This document shows, in pieces, positions 8,326 through 16,612 of a DNA stretch of 64,000 bases. Location: the NCBI GenBank assembly GCA_963730685.1, contig CAVSSP010000001.1:744001-808000 (forward strand), given 5' to 3'. Source of the DNA: Bog-756 sp963730685. Lineage in GTDB: Bacteria; Actinomycetota; Acidimicrobiia; Acidimicrobiales; RAAP-2. The notes under the pieces were generated by a model, which saw only the letters and a program-made list of their open reading frames with translations, was not told where the DNA came from and made no database searches. Positions within the stretch are counted from its first letter, which is position 1. Every line of letters begins with the position of its first letter. A program made the position numbers and the translations under genes.

Positions 8326-9525
8326 TCACTTGAAGTCGAGGTCGTAGAGCTTGATGGCGTTGCCCCGCACGATCTTGTAGATCTGTTCGTCGGTGAGGTC
8401 CTTCATCTGCTTCTCTGCGATCTGGCGGGTCTCGGGCCAGGTGGAGTCGGAGTGGGGGTAGTCGGACTCGTAGGTGATGTTGTCCACCCCGATGGACTCG
8501 ATGTTCTTCAGCCCGAAGGCGTCGCTGAAGAAGCAGCCGTAGATCTGCCGGTAGAAGTAGGTCGACGGCGGCTCGGGGACGATGTCGGCCACGCCACCCC
8601 AGCCGCGGTTCTCCTCCCAGACGGTGTCGGCCCGCTCGAGGATGTAGGGGATCCATCCGATCTGGCCCTCGGCGTAGGCCAACTTGAGCTCGGGGAACCG
8701 CACCAGCACCCCCGAGAACATGAAGTCGACCATGGAGTAGGTGGCGTTGGAGTGGGTGAGGGTCGAGCCCACCGCCGGCGGGGCGTCCGCCGAGGTCGAC
8801 GGCATCTTGGACGAGGAGCCGATGTGCATGTTGATGACGGTGTGGGTCTCCTCGCATGCCCGGAAGAACGGGTCCCAGTAGTGATCCGGGTCGTGCACGG
8901 ACGGCAGCCCGAGGAACGGCGGGATCTCGCTGAAGCAGACGGCTCGCACTCCACGGTCGGCGTTGCGGCGCACCTCGGCGGCGGCCAGTTCGACGTCCCA
9001 CAGCGGGATCAGGCACAGGGGGATGAGCCGGCCCTTGGCCTCGGGCCCACACCACTCGTCGACCATCCAGTCGTTGTAGGCCTTCACGCACAGGAGGGCG
9101 AGCTCCTTGTCCTGCGCCTCGGTGAAGGTCTGTCCGCAGAAGCGGGGGAAGGTCGGAAAACACAAGGAGGCCTCGAGGTGGTTGACGTCCATGTCCTCGA
9201 GCCGGGGCTTGACCTCGTAGGAGCCGGGACGCATGTCCCCGTACGTGACCCCCCGCATGGTGACCTCGTCGCGGGGCACGCCGACGGCTGAGTCGACCCG
9301 CAGCAGGGGGCGCTTCAGGTCCTCGTAGTACCACCAGTCCGTCGGGAACCCCTCGGAACCCGGAACCACGGTGAGCTTGCCGCCGATGAAGGTGATCTCA
9401 CCCATCGGGGCCCGCACGATCCGCGGTCCGACGTCGTGGTACTTCTTCGGCAGGCGGTCCGTCCACACCGTGGGTGGTTCCACCACGTGGTCGTCGACGG
9501 AGATGATCCAGGGCATATCGGCCAT
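8326..9525 (-). CDS. Amidohydrolase-2 family metal-dependent hydrolase
   Basis: This 399-aa protein belongs to the amidohydrolase-2 (COG2159) group of TIM-barrel hydrolases and decarboxylases. The first metal-binding motif is seen as SVDDHVVEPP near residue 10. The central NMHIGSSSK segment and the terminal ESDYPHSDSTWP motif with the conserved Asp are also present. I chose the ATG at 9525 (MADMPWII); a second ATG lies 9 bases later. An operator-like repeat at 9547-9561 sits 22-36 bases upstream. It heads an operon with two acyl-CoA dehydrogenases and an LLM oxidoreductase, so it probably acts on the same CoA-ester or steroid-derived pathway. The reaction is not known. Confidence 0.88.
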   Translation of the reverse strand: MADMPWIISVDDHVVEPPTVWTDRLPKKYHDVGPRIVRAPMGEITFIGGKLTVVPGSEGFPTDWWYYEDLKRPLLRVDSAVGVPRDEVTMRGVTYGDMRPGSYEVKPRLEDMDVNHLEASLCFPTFPRFCGQTFTEAQDKELALLCVKAYNDWMVDEWCGPEAKGRLIPLCLIPLWDVELAAAEVRRNADRGVRAVCFSEIPPFLGLPSVHDPDHYWDPFFRACEETHTVINMHIGSSSKMPSTSADAPPAVGSTLTHSNATYSMVDFMFSGVLVRFPELKLAYAEGQIGWIPYILERADTVWEENRGWGGVADIVPEPPSTYFYRQIYGCFFSDAFGLKNIESIGVDNITYESDYPHSDSTWPETRQIAEKQMKDLTDEQIYKIVRGNAIKLYDLDFK

Positions 9526-9546
9526 GAGTGCGAGTGTACCGCCGTT

Positions 9547-9561
9547 CTGACGGTCCGTCAG
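9547..9561. promoter_or_regulatory. CTGAC-N5-GTCAG operator-like site 3 (amidohydrolase-ACAD operon)
   Basis: CTGACGGTCCGTCAG is a perfect inverted repeat around one base. It lies 22-36 bases upstream of the ATG at 9525, where it would cover the start of transcription of the four-gene operon that ends at 4977. Confidence 0.72.
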
Positions 9562-9688
9562 GTGGAACCCGGGCGCGTCAAAACCACCGGTGTCCCTGTT
9601 CCGATGACTTCGACGGGTATCCGGTTCCGACTGCCGTCCGTTCGGTCGTGTCCCCTCGATACCGGGGAGGACGGGAGGCAGCCGGTCC

Positions 9689-10957
9689 TCACTCCCGCCG
9701 CGGTCCGAGCTGGCCGGGAGACCGCCCGATGGGGTCCACTCGCTGCTCCCGTTGGTAGTACCAGCGGTTGTGGAAGCCGCACAGCAGCCGCCCGTTCGCC
9801 TGGGTGGTGGGTCCCCCTTGGGAGTAGGGCTTGATGTGGTCGACCTGACAGTGGCGGGCGGGCCGATCGCAGTAGGGGTGCGCGCACTGTCGGTCCCGGA
9901 TCTCGATGGCCCGGCGGGTGGCCCCCGTGAAGATCCGGTCCGTGGGGGTGCACTCCCTGCGGTCCGGGCTGTCGAAGACGGCCCGCTCCAGGTACGCACT
10001 CGTGCGTTCCTTCAGCCGTACGGCATGGCTCAGGGTCACCGCGCCCCCGGGGTCGTGCCGGACCCGGACGATGTCGGCCCCCTGCATCCAGGAGAGGACC
10101 TGGCCGGGCGGGAGGACGGGCCCGCCCTCCAACTCGGAGAGGGCACCGTGAATCGTCTCCCAGCCCACATGGATGTGGACGGAGGGGGCGGGTCTGGTGG
10201 CGCCCTTGGGCATGGACGCCGAGCGCAGGGCCATCTCCAGCATGGCGTCGGCCCGGCGCTGATCGGGGGTGCGACGGAACTCGGTGGCAAGGGGCACCCG
10301 GCCGAGGCGGCCGGCGGCCTCGGCCCTGTCCGCCTCGAAGGCCAGGTCGGTGAGGCGTTGGAGCTCGTTGGCCACGACAGCCCCCGAGACGTCGTCGAGG
10401 TTCATCCTGCCCAACCAGGACCCGTTCAGGCCCGGTACCAGGTAGGCGCCCCGGCGGTTCCGACGCTCCTCGGCCGCCTCGGTGGTGCCGTCGGGGTCGT
10501 AGTGCTGCGCCCAGTACCGGACGGCATAGGAGAACCGGGCGAAGGTGAGTGTGCGGGCCAAGTCGACCAAGAGCTGCTCCTGGTCGTGGAGGGCCTCCTT
10601 GGTGGTGCCGTGGTCGAGAGCCATGAGCAGGCCCACGTGGTCCCCGGTGATGGCGCCCTCGCGGAAGGCCGCCTCCACCAGGGGCAGACGGCGGAGTGCC
10701 CGGCCCCGGGCGATGTGGCGTCCGGCTTCGGCCGGGGAGAGATGGAGTTGGCGCACGAGCCACGCCTTGGCCGTCGTCGCCCCGGAGCTCTGCCAGGCGC
10801 CCGAGGTCTCGAAGGCCGCCACGGCCAGGGCCGTCTCGGCGTCCACGCGGGCGTGTCGGCGCAGCTGGGCCTCCATGGCATGACGCAGGGGATCACCGCC
10901 GAATGCATCACCCGAGCCATCAACGAAGGCATCGCCGGAAAGGACGTCCACGACCAT
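9689..10957 (-). CDS. HNH endonuclease with DUF222 domain (13E12 family)
   Basis: This 422-aa protein has the N-terminal alpha-helical DUF222 domain (residues about 20-280) and a C-terminal HNH nuclease module. The HNH core is CAHPYCDRPARHCQVDHIKP followed by GRLLCGFHNRWYY, with paired Cys and His residues intact. Actinobacterial genomes often carry several of these 13E12-repeat genes; their job is not settled. The ATG at 10957 was chosen over a TTG 12 bases upstream. It stands alone between two catabolic genes, with no transposase or phage gene nearby, so I do not call it a mobile element. Confidence 0.9.
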   Translation of the reverse strand: MVVDVLSGDAFVDGSGDAFGGDPLRHAMEAQLRRHARVDAETALAVAAFETSGAWQSSGATTAKAWLVRQLHLSPAEAGRHIARGRALRRLPLVEAAFREGAITGDHVGLLMALDHGTTKEALHDQEQLLVDLARTLTFARFSYAVRYWAQHYDPDGTTEAAEERRNRRGAYLVPGLNGSWLGRMNLDDVSGAVVANELQRLTDLAFEADRAEAAGRLGRVPLATEFRRTPDQRRADAMLEMALRSASMPKGATRPAPSVHIHVGWETIHGALSELEGGPVLPPGQVLSWMQGADIVRVRHDPGGAVTLSHAVRLKERTSAYLERAVFDSPDRRECTPTDRIFTGATRRAIEIRDRQCAHPYCDRPARHCQVDHIKPYSQGGPTTQANGRLLCGFHNRWYYQREQRVDPIGRSPGQLGPRRE

Positions 10958-11091
10958 GACGACAGCCAATCAGGGGGGTGTATCAACGAAGGCGGGGGCG
11001 GGGGGCGGGGTGCGCGGGGGCCGGGGTCAGGGGTCACCGGGGGCCGGCCGGTGAATCGAAGCCAACAGGACCGGGTTGGCGGGGTGAAGCC

Positions 11092-11901
11092 TCAGACCAT
11101 CGCCACCCCGCCGTTGGGGCGGAGCACCTGGCCGGTCATGAACCGCGAGGCGTCGGAGGCGAGGTAGAGGACGGCGGCGGCGATGTCCTCGGGCTCGCCG
11201 ATCGCCCGGAGCGGGGTGTACTTGCGCATGGGTGCCACCACCGCTTCTTGCATCTCCTCATCGATGGTCCCGTCGGGCCGGACGAAGTACCGACCCGTCA
11301 TGCCGGTGAGGACGAATCCCGGGGCGACGGCGTTGACCCGGACATGCTTCTTGCCCACCTCGAAGGCGAGCGACTTGGTCATCTGGACCACGCCGGCCTT
11401 GCAGATGGCGTAGCTGACGATGTTGGGACTCGGGGTGTCGGCCGCCGCCGAGGAGGCGTTGATGATGCTCCCGCCCTCGGGCTGGTCGACCATGACCCGT
11501 CCTGCGGCCTGACAGCCGAAGAACACCCCTTTCAGGTTGACCGAGAGGATCCGGTCGAGGTCGTCCTCGGGCGCATCGAGGAAGGGCCCCTCGACCATGA
11601 TGCCGGCGATGTTGCACCACACGTGGATACCGCCCCAGTCGGCGACCACGCCCTCTGCCAACTTGTCCACCTCGGTCCGGACCGACACGTCGAGGGTGAC
11701 CCCTTCGGCCTCGCCGCCCAGCTCGGCGATCTCCACCGCGGTAGCCACGGCAGAGACGCCGTCGATGTCGGCGCACACGACCGTGGCCCCGGCGCCGGCC
11801 AGGGCCACGGCGCTCGCCTTGCCGATCCCGCTCCCCGCCCCGGTGATCACCGCCACCTTGCCGTCGACGCGGAACGATTCGATCAGGGTGGTGGCATCCA
11901 T
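11092..11901 (-). CDS. SDR-family oxidoreductase
   Basis: This 269-aa short-chain dehydrogenase/reductase interconverts an alcohol and a ketone with NAD(P)H. The nucleotide motif TGAGSGIGKA (residues about 20-29), the NIAG motif, the Ser of NASSAAAD and the catalytic YAICK (YxxxK) are present. The C-terminal PNGGVAMV is typical of the family. The ATG at 11901 is preceded by GAGG 13 bases away. No member of the CTGAC operator set is seen upstream. A hydroxysteroid or hydroxyacyl-CoA substrate is plausible from the neighbourhood only. Confidence 0.9.
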   Translation of the reverse strand: MDATTLIESFRVDGKVAVITGAGSGIGKASAVALAGAGATVVCADIDGVSAVATAVEIAELGGEAEGVTLDVSVRTEVDKLAEGVVADWGGIHVWCNIAGIMVEGPFLDAPEDDLDRILSVNLKGVFFGCQAAGRVMVDQPEGGSIINASSAAADTPSPNIVSYAICKAGVVQMTKSLAFEVGKKHVRVNAVAPGFVLTGMTGRYFVRPDGTIDEEMQEAVVAPMRKYTPLRAIGEPEDIAAAVLYLASDASRFMTGQVLRPNGGVAMV

Positions 11902-12140
11902 GGCGGTTCTCTACCTCGTCGGAGTTGCGAATGGGCACTGGCGAACGGGCGTCTTCTCCCGTGGACGCGAACTGTAGGGCAACCGGCACCGGGGGACGGC
12001 CCGCCCGCCCCGATGCGCAGATCCTTCGAGGGTGGGGTGGGGTCAGATGCGGGCCAGCGTGCGCCGTGGTGATCCGTGGGAGTCAGCGGCGAGCGGTGTT
12101 TCAGATCGATCCGGCGGCGTCCACCTCGATCATTCCGAGG

Positions 12141-13610
12141 TCAGCGCGCCGATGATGCGGCCACGTCCATGTCCGCGTCCGCGTCCGCGTCCATGTCCGC
12201 GTCGACGCCCTCGTCCGTAGTCACGTCCTGCTCGTCGACTTCGGTCCCGTCGTTGACCGACGCGTCCTGGTCCCGGGGACCGTCCTCGGCCGGCCAGACG
12301 TCGGCCTCTCTCGGCTCGGTGCCGTCCTCTGGGGTCTCTTCCACGGTTGCACCGTCTGCCACGGTTGCGCCGTCTTCCACCGCTTCGCCGTCTTCCACCG
12401 CTTCGCCGTCTTCGACGGGAGCGAGCCCCTCGGAGACGTCCGTCGGGTCGGACCCACCGTCCGGTGCCGGCCCTTCGACCGTGTGCGGGGCGAGTCGACG
12501 ACCGTCGCCCTCCTCACCGGACGGCGCCTCGAAGCCTTGGAGGCTCGATCCGGGATTGCCCCCGAAAAGGATGGCATTGCCGATCAGGGCGCCGTTGGGC
12601 GGGTCGTCCCCTGCCGATCGCATGGCCGCGCCGAGGGCCTTGGTGACCGCCGAGGCGATCCGTTTGTGCCCCTCGTCGCCAGGATGAATCCCGTCCTCCA
12701 GGTGGTCGACGGTGATCACCGCCTCACCGGCCACCAGCGAGAGGGTGGTGTCACCACCGAGGATCCGCTCCCGGGTGATGGTCTCCATGGCGTGCCGGAT
12801 GTCCGCCATGGTCGCACCGAGACGGTTGGGTACGTCCTCGGCGTCAGGGCGGATGATCGGGCTGATCACGACGACCGGTGTCGTCGGATGGCCTTGCCGG
12901 ACGATGTCGACGAAGGCCCGGAAGCCCTCGGCGACCATTCCCGCACTGTGCGGCACCCGGGTCCAGCAACTCGCGCCATAGGCGATAGTGACCACCGACG
13001 CCTCGAGCCCCGAGATGTGTTCGGCGGAGACGATCTCCCCGCGGCCCGCTCCGGCGTAGCCAAGGTTCACGAGGTCCAGGCTCGCCTTGCGGGCGGCGAT
13101 GGCGGGCCATCCCTGCGACGGTCCGGATGCGGTCCAGCCCTGGGTTGTCCAGTCGCCGTACGCGATCCAGCGGGGCAACTCAGGCGCCGGGGTGATCTCG
13201 CCCTTGACCGCGGTGAGGGAGAGGATGATCGGGTGCATGCCCTCGGGGAGGTAGATGATGGCCGGCTTGTCCGGCGGTCCTGCGCCGAGGGACAGGCGGA
13301 TCAGGCCATCCCCCAACACGGCTTCCTCTTCGCAGACCTTCCGGCCTCCGCGCCAGACCGAGAACGTGATGCCGGCGCCGTCACCCCGGTACCCGAGATT
13401 GCCGTTGGTGGTCCGATAGGCGATGTCGATGGCCTGGGCGTCGCCGACAAGTTCGAGGCGTACGCCGACGGGCACCATGGCGGCACCCCAGACGTCGGCG
13501 GGCAGCCTGGCCGTGTCGGTCGGGTTGGCGCGGGGGTAGGGGATCTCTCCGAACGCGGGATAGGCGACACCCCGAATGAACGGTTCCGGTTGGCTGGGCC
13601 GACGCGTCAC
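12141..13610 (-). CDS. SGNH/GDSL-hydrolase-like protein lacking the catalytic Ser, with acidic tail
   Basis: This 489-aa protein has an N-terminal beta-sandwich part (about 1-165) and an SGNH-hydrolase-like domain (about 165-340). Blocks I and III of that domain are altered. The normal GDSxTxG nucleophile block reads YGDWTTQGW, so Trp replaces Ser. The block III Asn is Ser in AYGASCW. Block II (NLGYAGAGRGE) and the DGIHPGDEGH block with Asp and His remain. It may be a non-catalytic relative or use another residue. The C-terminal 120 residues are strongly acidic with VEDGEAVEDGE and DADMDADADAD repeats, encoded by 18-bp and 6-bp DNA repeats. No signal peptide is visible. I chose the GTG at 13610, which follows AGCAGGAA. 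Confidence 0.75.
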   Translation of the reverse strand: MTRRPSQPEPFIRGVAYPAFGEIPYPRANPTDTARLPADVWGAAMVPVGVRLELVGDAQAIDIAYRTTNGNLGYRGDGAGITFSVWRGGRKVCEEEAVLGDGLIRLSLGAGPPDKPAIIYLPEGMHPIILSLTAVKGEITPAPELPRWIAYGDWTTQGWTASGPSQGWPAIAARKASLDLVNLGYAGAGRGEIVSAEHISGLEASVVTIAYGASCWTRVPHSAGMVAEGFRAFVDIVRQGHPTTPVVVISPIIRPDAEDVPNRLGATMADIRHAMETITRERILGGDTTLSLVAGEAVITVDHLEDGIHPGDEGHKRIASAVTKALGAAMRSAGDDPPNGALIGNAILFGGNPGSSLQGFEAPSGEEGDGRRLAPHTVEGPAPDGGSDPTDVSEGLAPVEDGEAVEDGEAVEDGATVADGATVEETPEDGTEPREADVWPAEDGPRDQDASVNDGTEVDEQDVTTDEGVDADMDADADADMDVAASSAR

Positions 13611-13988
13611 CGAGTTCCTGCTTCCATTGCTGCCCCTCCGACATCCAATTACCACTCCCTGTAGTGGTACGACCACAATATCACTATGTTTTCGTTTTTT
13701 CACCTCTGTGATTGCAGGGACGGGAGGTGGTCCGGGACCTCGTCTCCGACCCGTGACCACCACCCGACGCCAATTCCCATCGGTCGGGACGGTCGGTCGC
13801 CGGCACCCGACCGGCGCACCGGTACCCGGCCCTCGTCACTCGGCGCCGGCGGCGACCGCCCCGGCTCGGCCGTCACCGACCGTTCGCACCGCCAGGGTGC
13901 CGTCACCAGATTGTCATCCGTTTCGGTCCGTCGACACACGGGCGGCTGCCTACGATGGAGCGGTGGGCACTGCGTCGGGGAACGATTC
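13611..13988. other. Divergent intergenic region (378 bp) with inverted repeats and promoter candidates
   Basis: This is the longest gene-free stretch in the window. It separates the SGNH-like gene (minus) from the CHAP gene (plus). Next to the SGNH start it is unusually AT-rich (13672-13700) and holds alternating half-sites at 13651-13676. Near the CHAP start, TACGAT at 13951-13956 is a candidate -10 box and GGGGAA precedes the GTG at 13989. The middle part is plain GC-rich DNA with no convincing RNA or ORF. Confidence 0.5.
13651..13676. promoter_or_regulatory. Three alternating ACCAC/GTGGT half-sites
   Basis: ACCACT at 13651-13656, AGTGGT at 13663-13668 and ACCAC at 13672-13676 form two overlapping inverted repeats that share the middle arm. 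The cluster lies 41-66 bases upstream of the SGNH-like start in an AT-rich patch, where a promoter is expected. A regulator binding site or a switchable hairpin are both possible. Confidence 0.4.
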
Positions 13989-15455
13989 GTGCCACCCACC
14001 GTTCTCGTGACCGCCGCTGCCGCGCGCCGTCGCCGTCGCCGTCGCCGTCGGGTCCGGCCCATGCTGGCGATGGCCGTGGCCGTGGCCTTTGCCGCGGTTC
14101 TGGCCGGGATCCTTCCCACCTCGGCGGATCGTCCCGCCGGCGCGGCAACGGCGCGACCCCATGTGTATCTGGGTGGGGGCGTCATCGGATTCGGGGATGC
14201 CCAGACGATCAACACCCCGCCGGGCGCAGCACTGAGTTCGGTGATGGTCGCCATGGCCGTCGACCCCACCAGTACGGCGACCGACGAGGGGTACTGGCTG
14301 GCATCGGCGGACGGCGGCGTGTTCGCCGAGGGCAGCGCCCCCTTCTTCGGATCGTTGGGCTCCCTCCGACTGCAGGGGCCGATCGTCGCCATGGTGCCGA
14401 CGCCGGACGGCCGGGGGTACTGGTTGGCTGCGATGGACGGCGGGGTCTTCGCGTTCGGTGACGCCGCGTTCCACGGATCCATGGGTGGGGTACGCCTGAA
14501 CCAGCCCATCGTCGGCATGGCCACCACCCCGGACGGACTGGGCTACTGGCTGGTGGCGGCCGACGGCGGCATCTTCTCCTTCGGTGACGCCCACTTCCTC
14601 GGTTCCACCGGGGGCAGGCACCTCCAGGCGGACATCACCGGAATGGCGCCGACCTCCACCGGCCTCGGCTACTGGCTGGTGGCGGCCGACGGCGGCATCT
14701 TCACCTTCGGCGACGCCCCCTTCTTCGGATCGGCCGGGGGGACCCCCTTGAACAACCCGGTGGTCGGGATGGTGGCCTCCCCCCACGACGACGGGTACCT
14801 GTTGGTGTCGACGGACGGCGGCATCTTCGGGTTCGGCCAGGCACCGTTCTACGGGTCCCTGGGGGGCGGGTTCGACGGTGATCCGGCCGATGTGCCACCG
14901 GTGGCCGGCATCGCCCTGACCCCCGACGCGCAGGGCTACTGGCTCCTCGAGCCGGACGGGTGGTCGTATGCGTTCTCCAACCCGCCGAGCCGTGCGCCGT
15001 CACCGGCCGCCTCGACCATCGTTTCGGTGGCCAACAGTCAGGTCGACAGCGATCCCGACCGTGGGCAGTACTGCAATCCGTACGGACCCTGCGAGGAGTG
15101 GTGCTCGCTGTTCGCCACCTGGGTGTGGCAGCGGGCCGGGGTGCCGATTCCGTCGTACCCCTTCACCGGCAACATCTTCAACTGGGCCGCCACCCACACC
15201 GGCGTCCTTCCCGCCACGGCCACGCCGGTACCCGGCGACGCCGTGCTCTACGGGACGGGTCCCTTCTCCACCGCCACCTCGGTCCATGTCGGCCTGGTCA
15301 TGCAGGTCTGGCCCGACGGCGCCATCGTCACCATCGAGGGGGATGCGGGACCGGCGCCGTCGGGATCGCTGGCGGTGATCGTGAACGGACCGTACCTCCC
15401 GTCGCAGTCCATGAACGACAACGGCGCCCCCATCTACGCCTTCGCGGAGTTCTGA
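13989..15455 (+). CDS. Secreted CHAP-domain (peptidoglycan amidase-type) protein with GYWLVAADGG repeats
   Basis: This 488-aa protein is exported. An Arg-rich N-terminus (nine consecutive Arg, then a Val and one more) precedes a hydrophobic signal segment (MLAMAVAVAFAAVLAG) and an Ala-rich cleavage region. Residues about 60-340 are five to six tandem repeats of roughly 48 aa with the core GYWLVAADGGIFSFGDA. Residues about 355-488 form a CHAP domain with the catalytic Cys in EEWCSLFATW and the His in VHVGLVM. CHAP domains cleave peptide bonds in peptidoglycan. I chose the GTG at 13989, preceded by GGGGAA at 7 bases. Its stop is only 3 bases from the stop of the convergent acyl-CoA dehydrogenase. 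Confidence 0.85.
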   Translation: MPPTVLVTAAAARRRRRRRRRVRPMLAMAVAVAFAAVLAGILPTSADRPAGAATARPHVYLGGGVIGFGDAQTINTPPGAALSSVMVAMAVDPTSTATDEGYWLASADGGVFAEGSAPFFGSLGSLRLQGPIVAMVPTPDGRGYWLAAMDGGVFAFGDAAFHGSMGGVRLNQPIVGMATTPDGLGYWLVAADGGIFSFGDAHFLGSTGGRHLQADITGMAPTSTGLGYWLVAADGGIFTFGDAPFFGSAGGTPLNNPVVGMVASPHDDGYLLVSTDGGIFGFGQAPFYGSLGGGFDGDPADVPPVAGIALTPDAQGYWLLEPDGWSYAFSNPPSRAPSPAASTIVSVANSQVDSDPDRGQYCNPYGPCEEWCSLFATWVWQRAGVPIPSYPFTGNIFNWAATHTGVLPATATPVPGDAVLYGTGPFSTATSVHVGLVMQVWPDGAIVTIEGDAGPAPSGSLAVIVNGPYLPSQSMNDNGAPIYAFAEF

Positions 15456-15458
15456 GGG

Positions 15459-16589
15459 TCAGCCGTCGCCGGGGGCGACCCCGTTGGTGAGGGAGTCGAG
15501 CACCACCCGGCGGTGGTCAGCCGCCGATCCCCACGACTCCGACAGGGCCCAGGCCCGCTTGAGGAACAGATGGAGGTCGCACTCCCACGTGTAGCCGATG
15601 GCCCCGTGGACCTGCAGGGAGACCCGGGCCGCTTCGACCGCCGCGTCGGAGGCGTAGGCCTTGGCCGTCGACGAGGAGCGGGAGGCGTCAGCAGCCCCCT
15701 GGTCCACGGCCCAGGCTGCGGCATAGACCACCGGGCGGGCGAACTCCAGCGCCACCTGCGCCCCCGCCAGCAGGTGCTTGACGGCCTGGAAGCTGCCGAT
15801 CGGCGAACCGAATTGGCGTCGTTCCTTGGCGTAGGCGGCGGCCGTGTCGACCATGGTGGCGGTGAGGCCCAACATCTCGGCGGCGGTGGCGACGGCGGCG
15901 CGGTCGAGCAGGTTCCCGATGGCGGCGGCGGCCGTGTCGCCCGATGCCATCAGGCTGTCCGGGGTGGGCGCCCAGTGGGGGATCCCGAGCCGGCGGGTCG
16001 GATCGAGTGAGGAGATGGTGCGGACGGTCACCGATTGGGACTCGACGATATGGATCTCCGGCCCACCGGGCCCAGCGGGCGCACCGTGTGCAACCGGCCC
16101 ACGCGGTCCGGCGCCACCTCCACCCGAATACAGCACCAGCAGATCGGCGCCGTCGGCCCCGGCGATGGGAACGGCCGACGCACCGCCCGGAACCGGACCG
16201 ACGGCGGCCGTCACCGTACCGGCGGCGATCCCCTCGAGCCACGAGGCCAACCGACCCGCCCGCTGGGGATCGCCGGCGAGGTGGGCTTCGAGCTCGGCCA
16301 GGAGCGGTGCCGCCAGGGCAGTGGTCTCGACGAGCGGCTCGGGGAGCGCCACCGCCCCGGCCTCCTCGAGGATCGGCACGAGGTCGACCATTCCGAATCC
16401 CAACCCACCACGGGCATCGGGGACGGTGAGGCCGGTGACGCCCAACTCGGCCAGTGTCGCCCACCGGGAGGTGCGGGCGCGGGGGGACTCGTAGGCAGCG
16501 CGCACGTGGTCGGTGGTGCACTCCTTGGCGAGGACCTGGCGGACCGCCTCACGGAACTCGTTCTGCTGGTCGCTGAATGCGAAGTGCAC
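15459..16589 (-). CDS. Acyl-CoA dehydrogenase, short partner subunit (second pair)
   Basis: This 376-aa FAD-dependent acyl-CoA dehydrogenase has the N-terminal helical domain (HFAFSDQQNEFREAVRQVL) and a C-terminal LQVHGAIGYTWECDLHLFLK segment like the short partner at 5962. The GTG at 16589 lies 23 bases after the stop of the upstream dehydrogenase, so the two form an operon. A Gly/Ala/Pro-rich insert near residues 175-200 is unusual. As with the first pair, a heteromeric enzyme acting on steroid-derived CoA thioesters is the best guess. Confidence 0.9.
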   Translation of the reverse strand: MHFAFSDQQNEFREAVRQVLAKECTTDHVRAAYESPRARTSRWATLAELGVTGLTVPDARGGLGFGMVDLVPILEEAGAVALPEPLVETTALAAPLLAELEAHLAGDPQRAGRLASWLEGIAAGTVTAAVGPVPGGASAVPIAGADGADLLVLYSGGGGAGPRGPVAHGAPAGPGGPEIHIVESQSVTVRTISSLDPTRRLGIPHWAPTPDSLMASGDTAAAAIGNLLDRAAVATAAEMLGLTATMVDTAAAYAKERRQFGSPIGSFQAVKHLLAGAQVALEFARPVVYAAAWAVDQGAADASRSSSTAKAYASDAAVEAARVSLQVHGAIGYTWECDLHLFLKRAWALSESWGSAADHRRVVLDSLTNGVAPGDG

Positions 16590-16612
16590 CGGTCCCTACC
16601 GATCCCCGACGC

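Noticed and set aside
9689..10957. HNH/DUF222 gene as a homing endonuclease or phage insertion.
   Set aside because: 13E12 genes are common chromosomal genes in actinobacteria, and no interrupted gene or integrase is adjacent.
12165..12210. 6-bp GTCCGC-type repeat as a regulatory microsatellite.
   Set aside because: It lies in frame inside the acidic tail of the SGNH-like protein.
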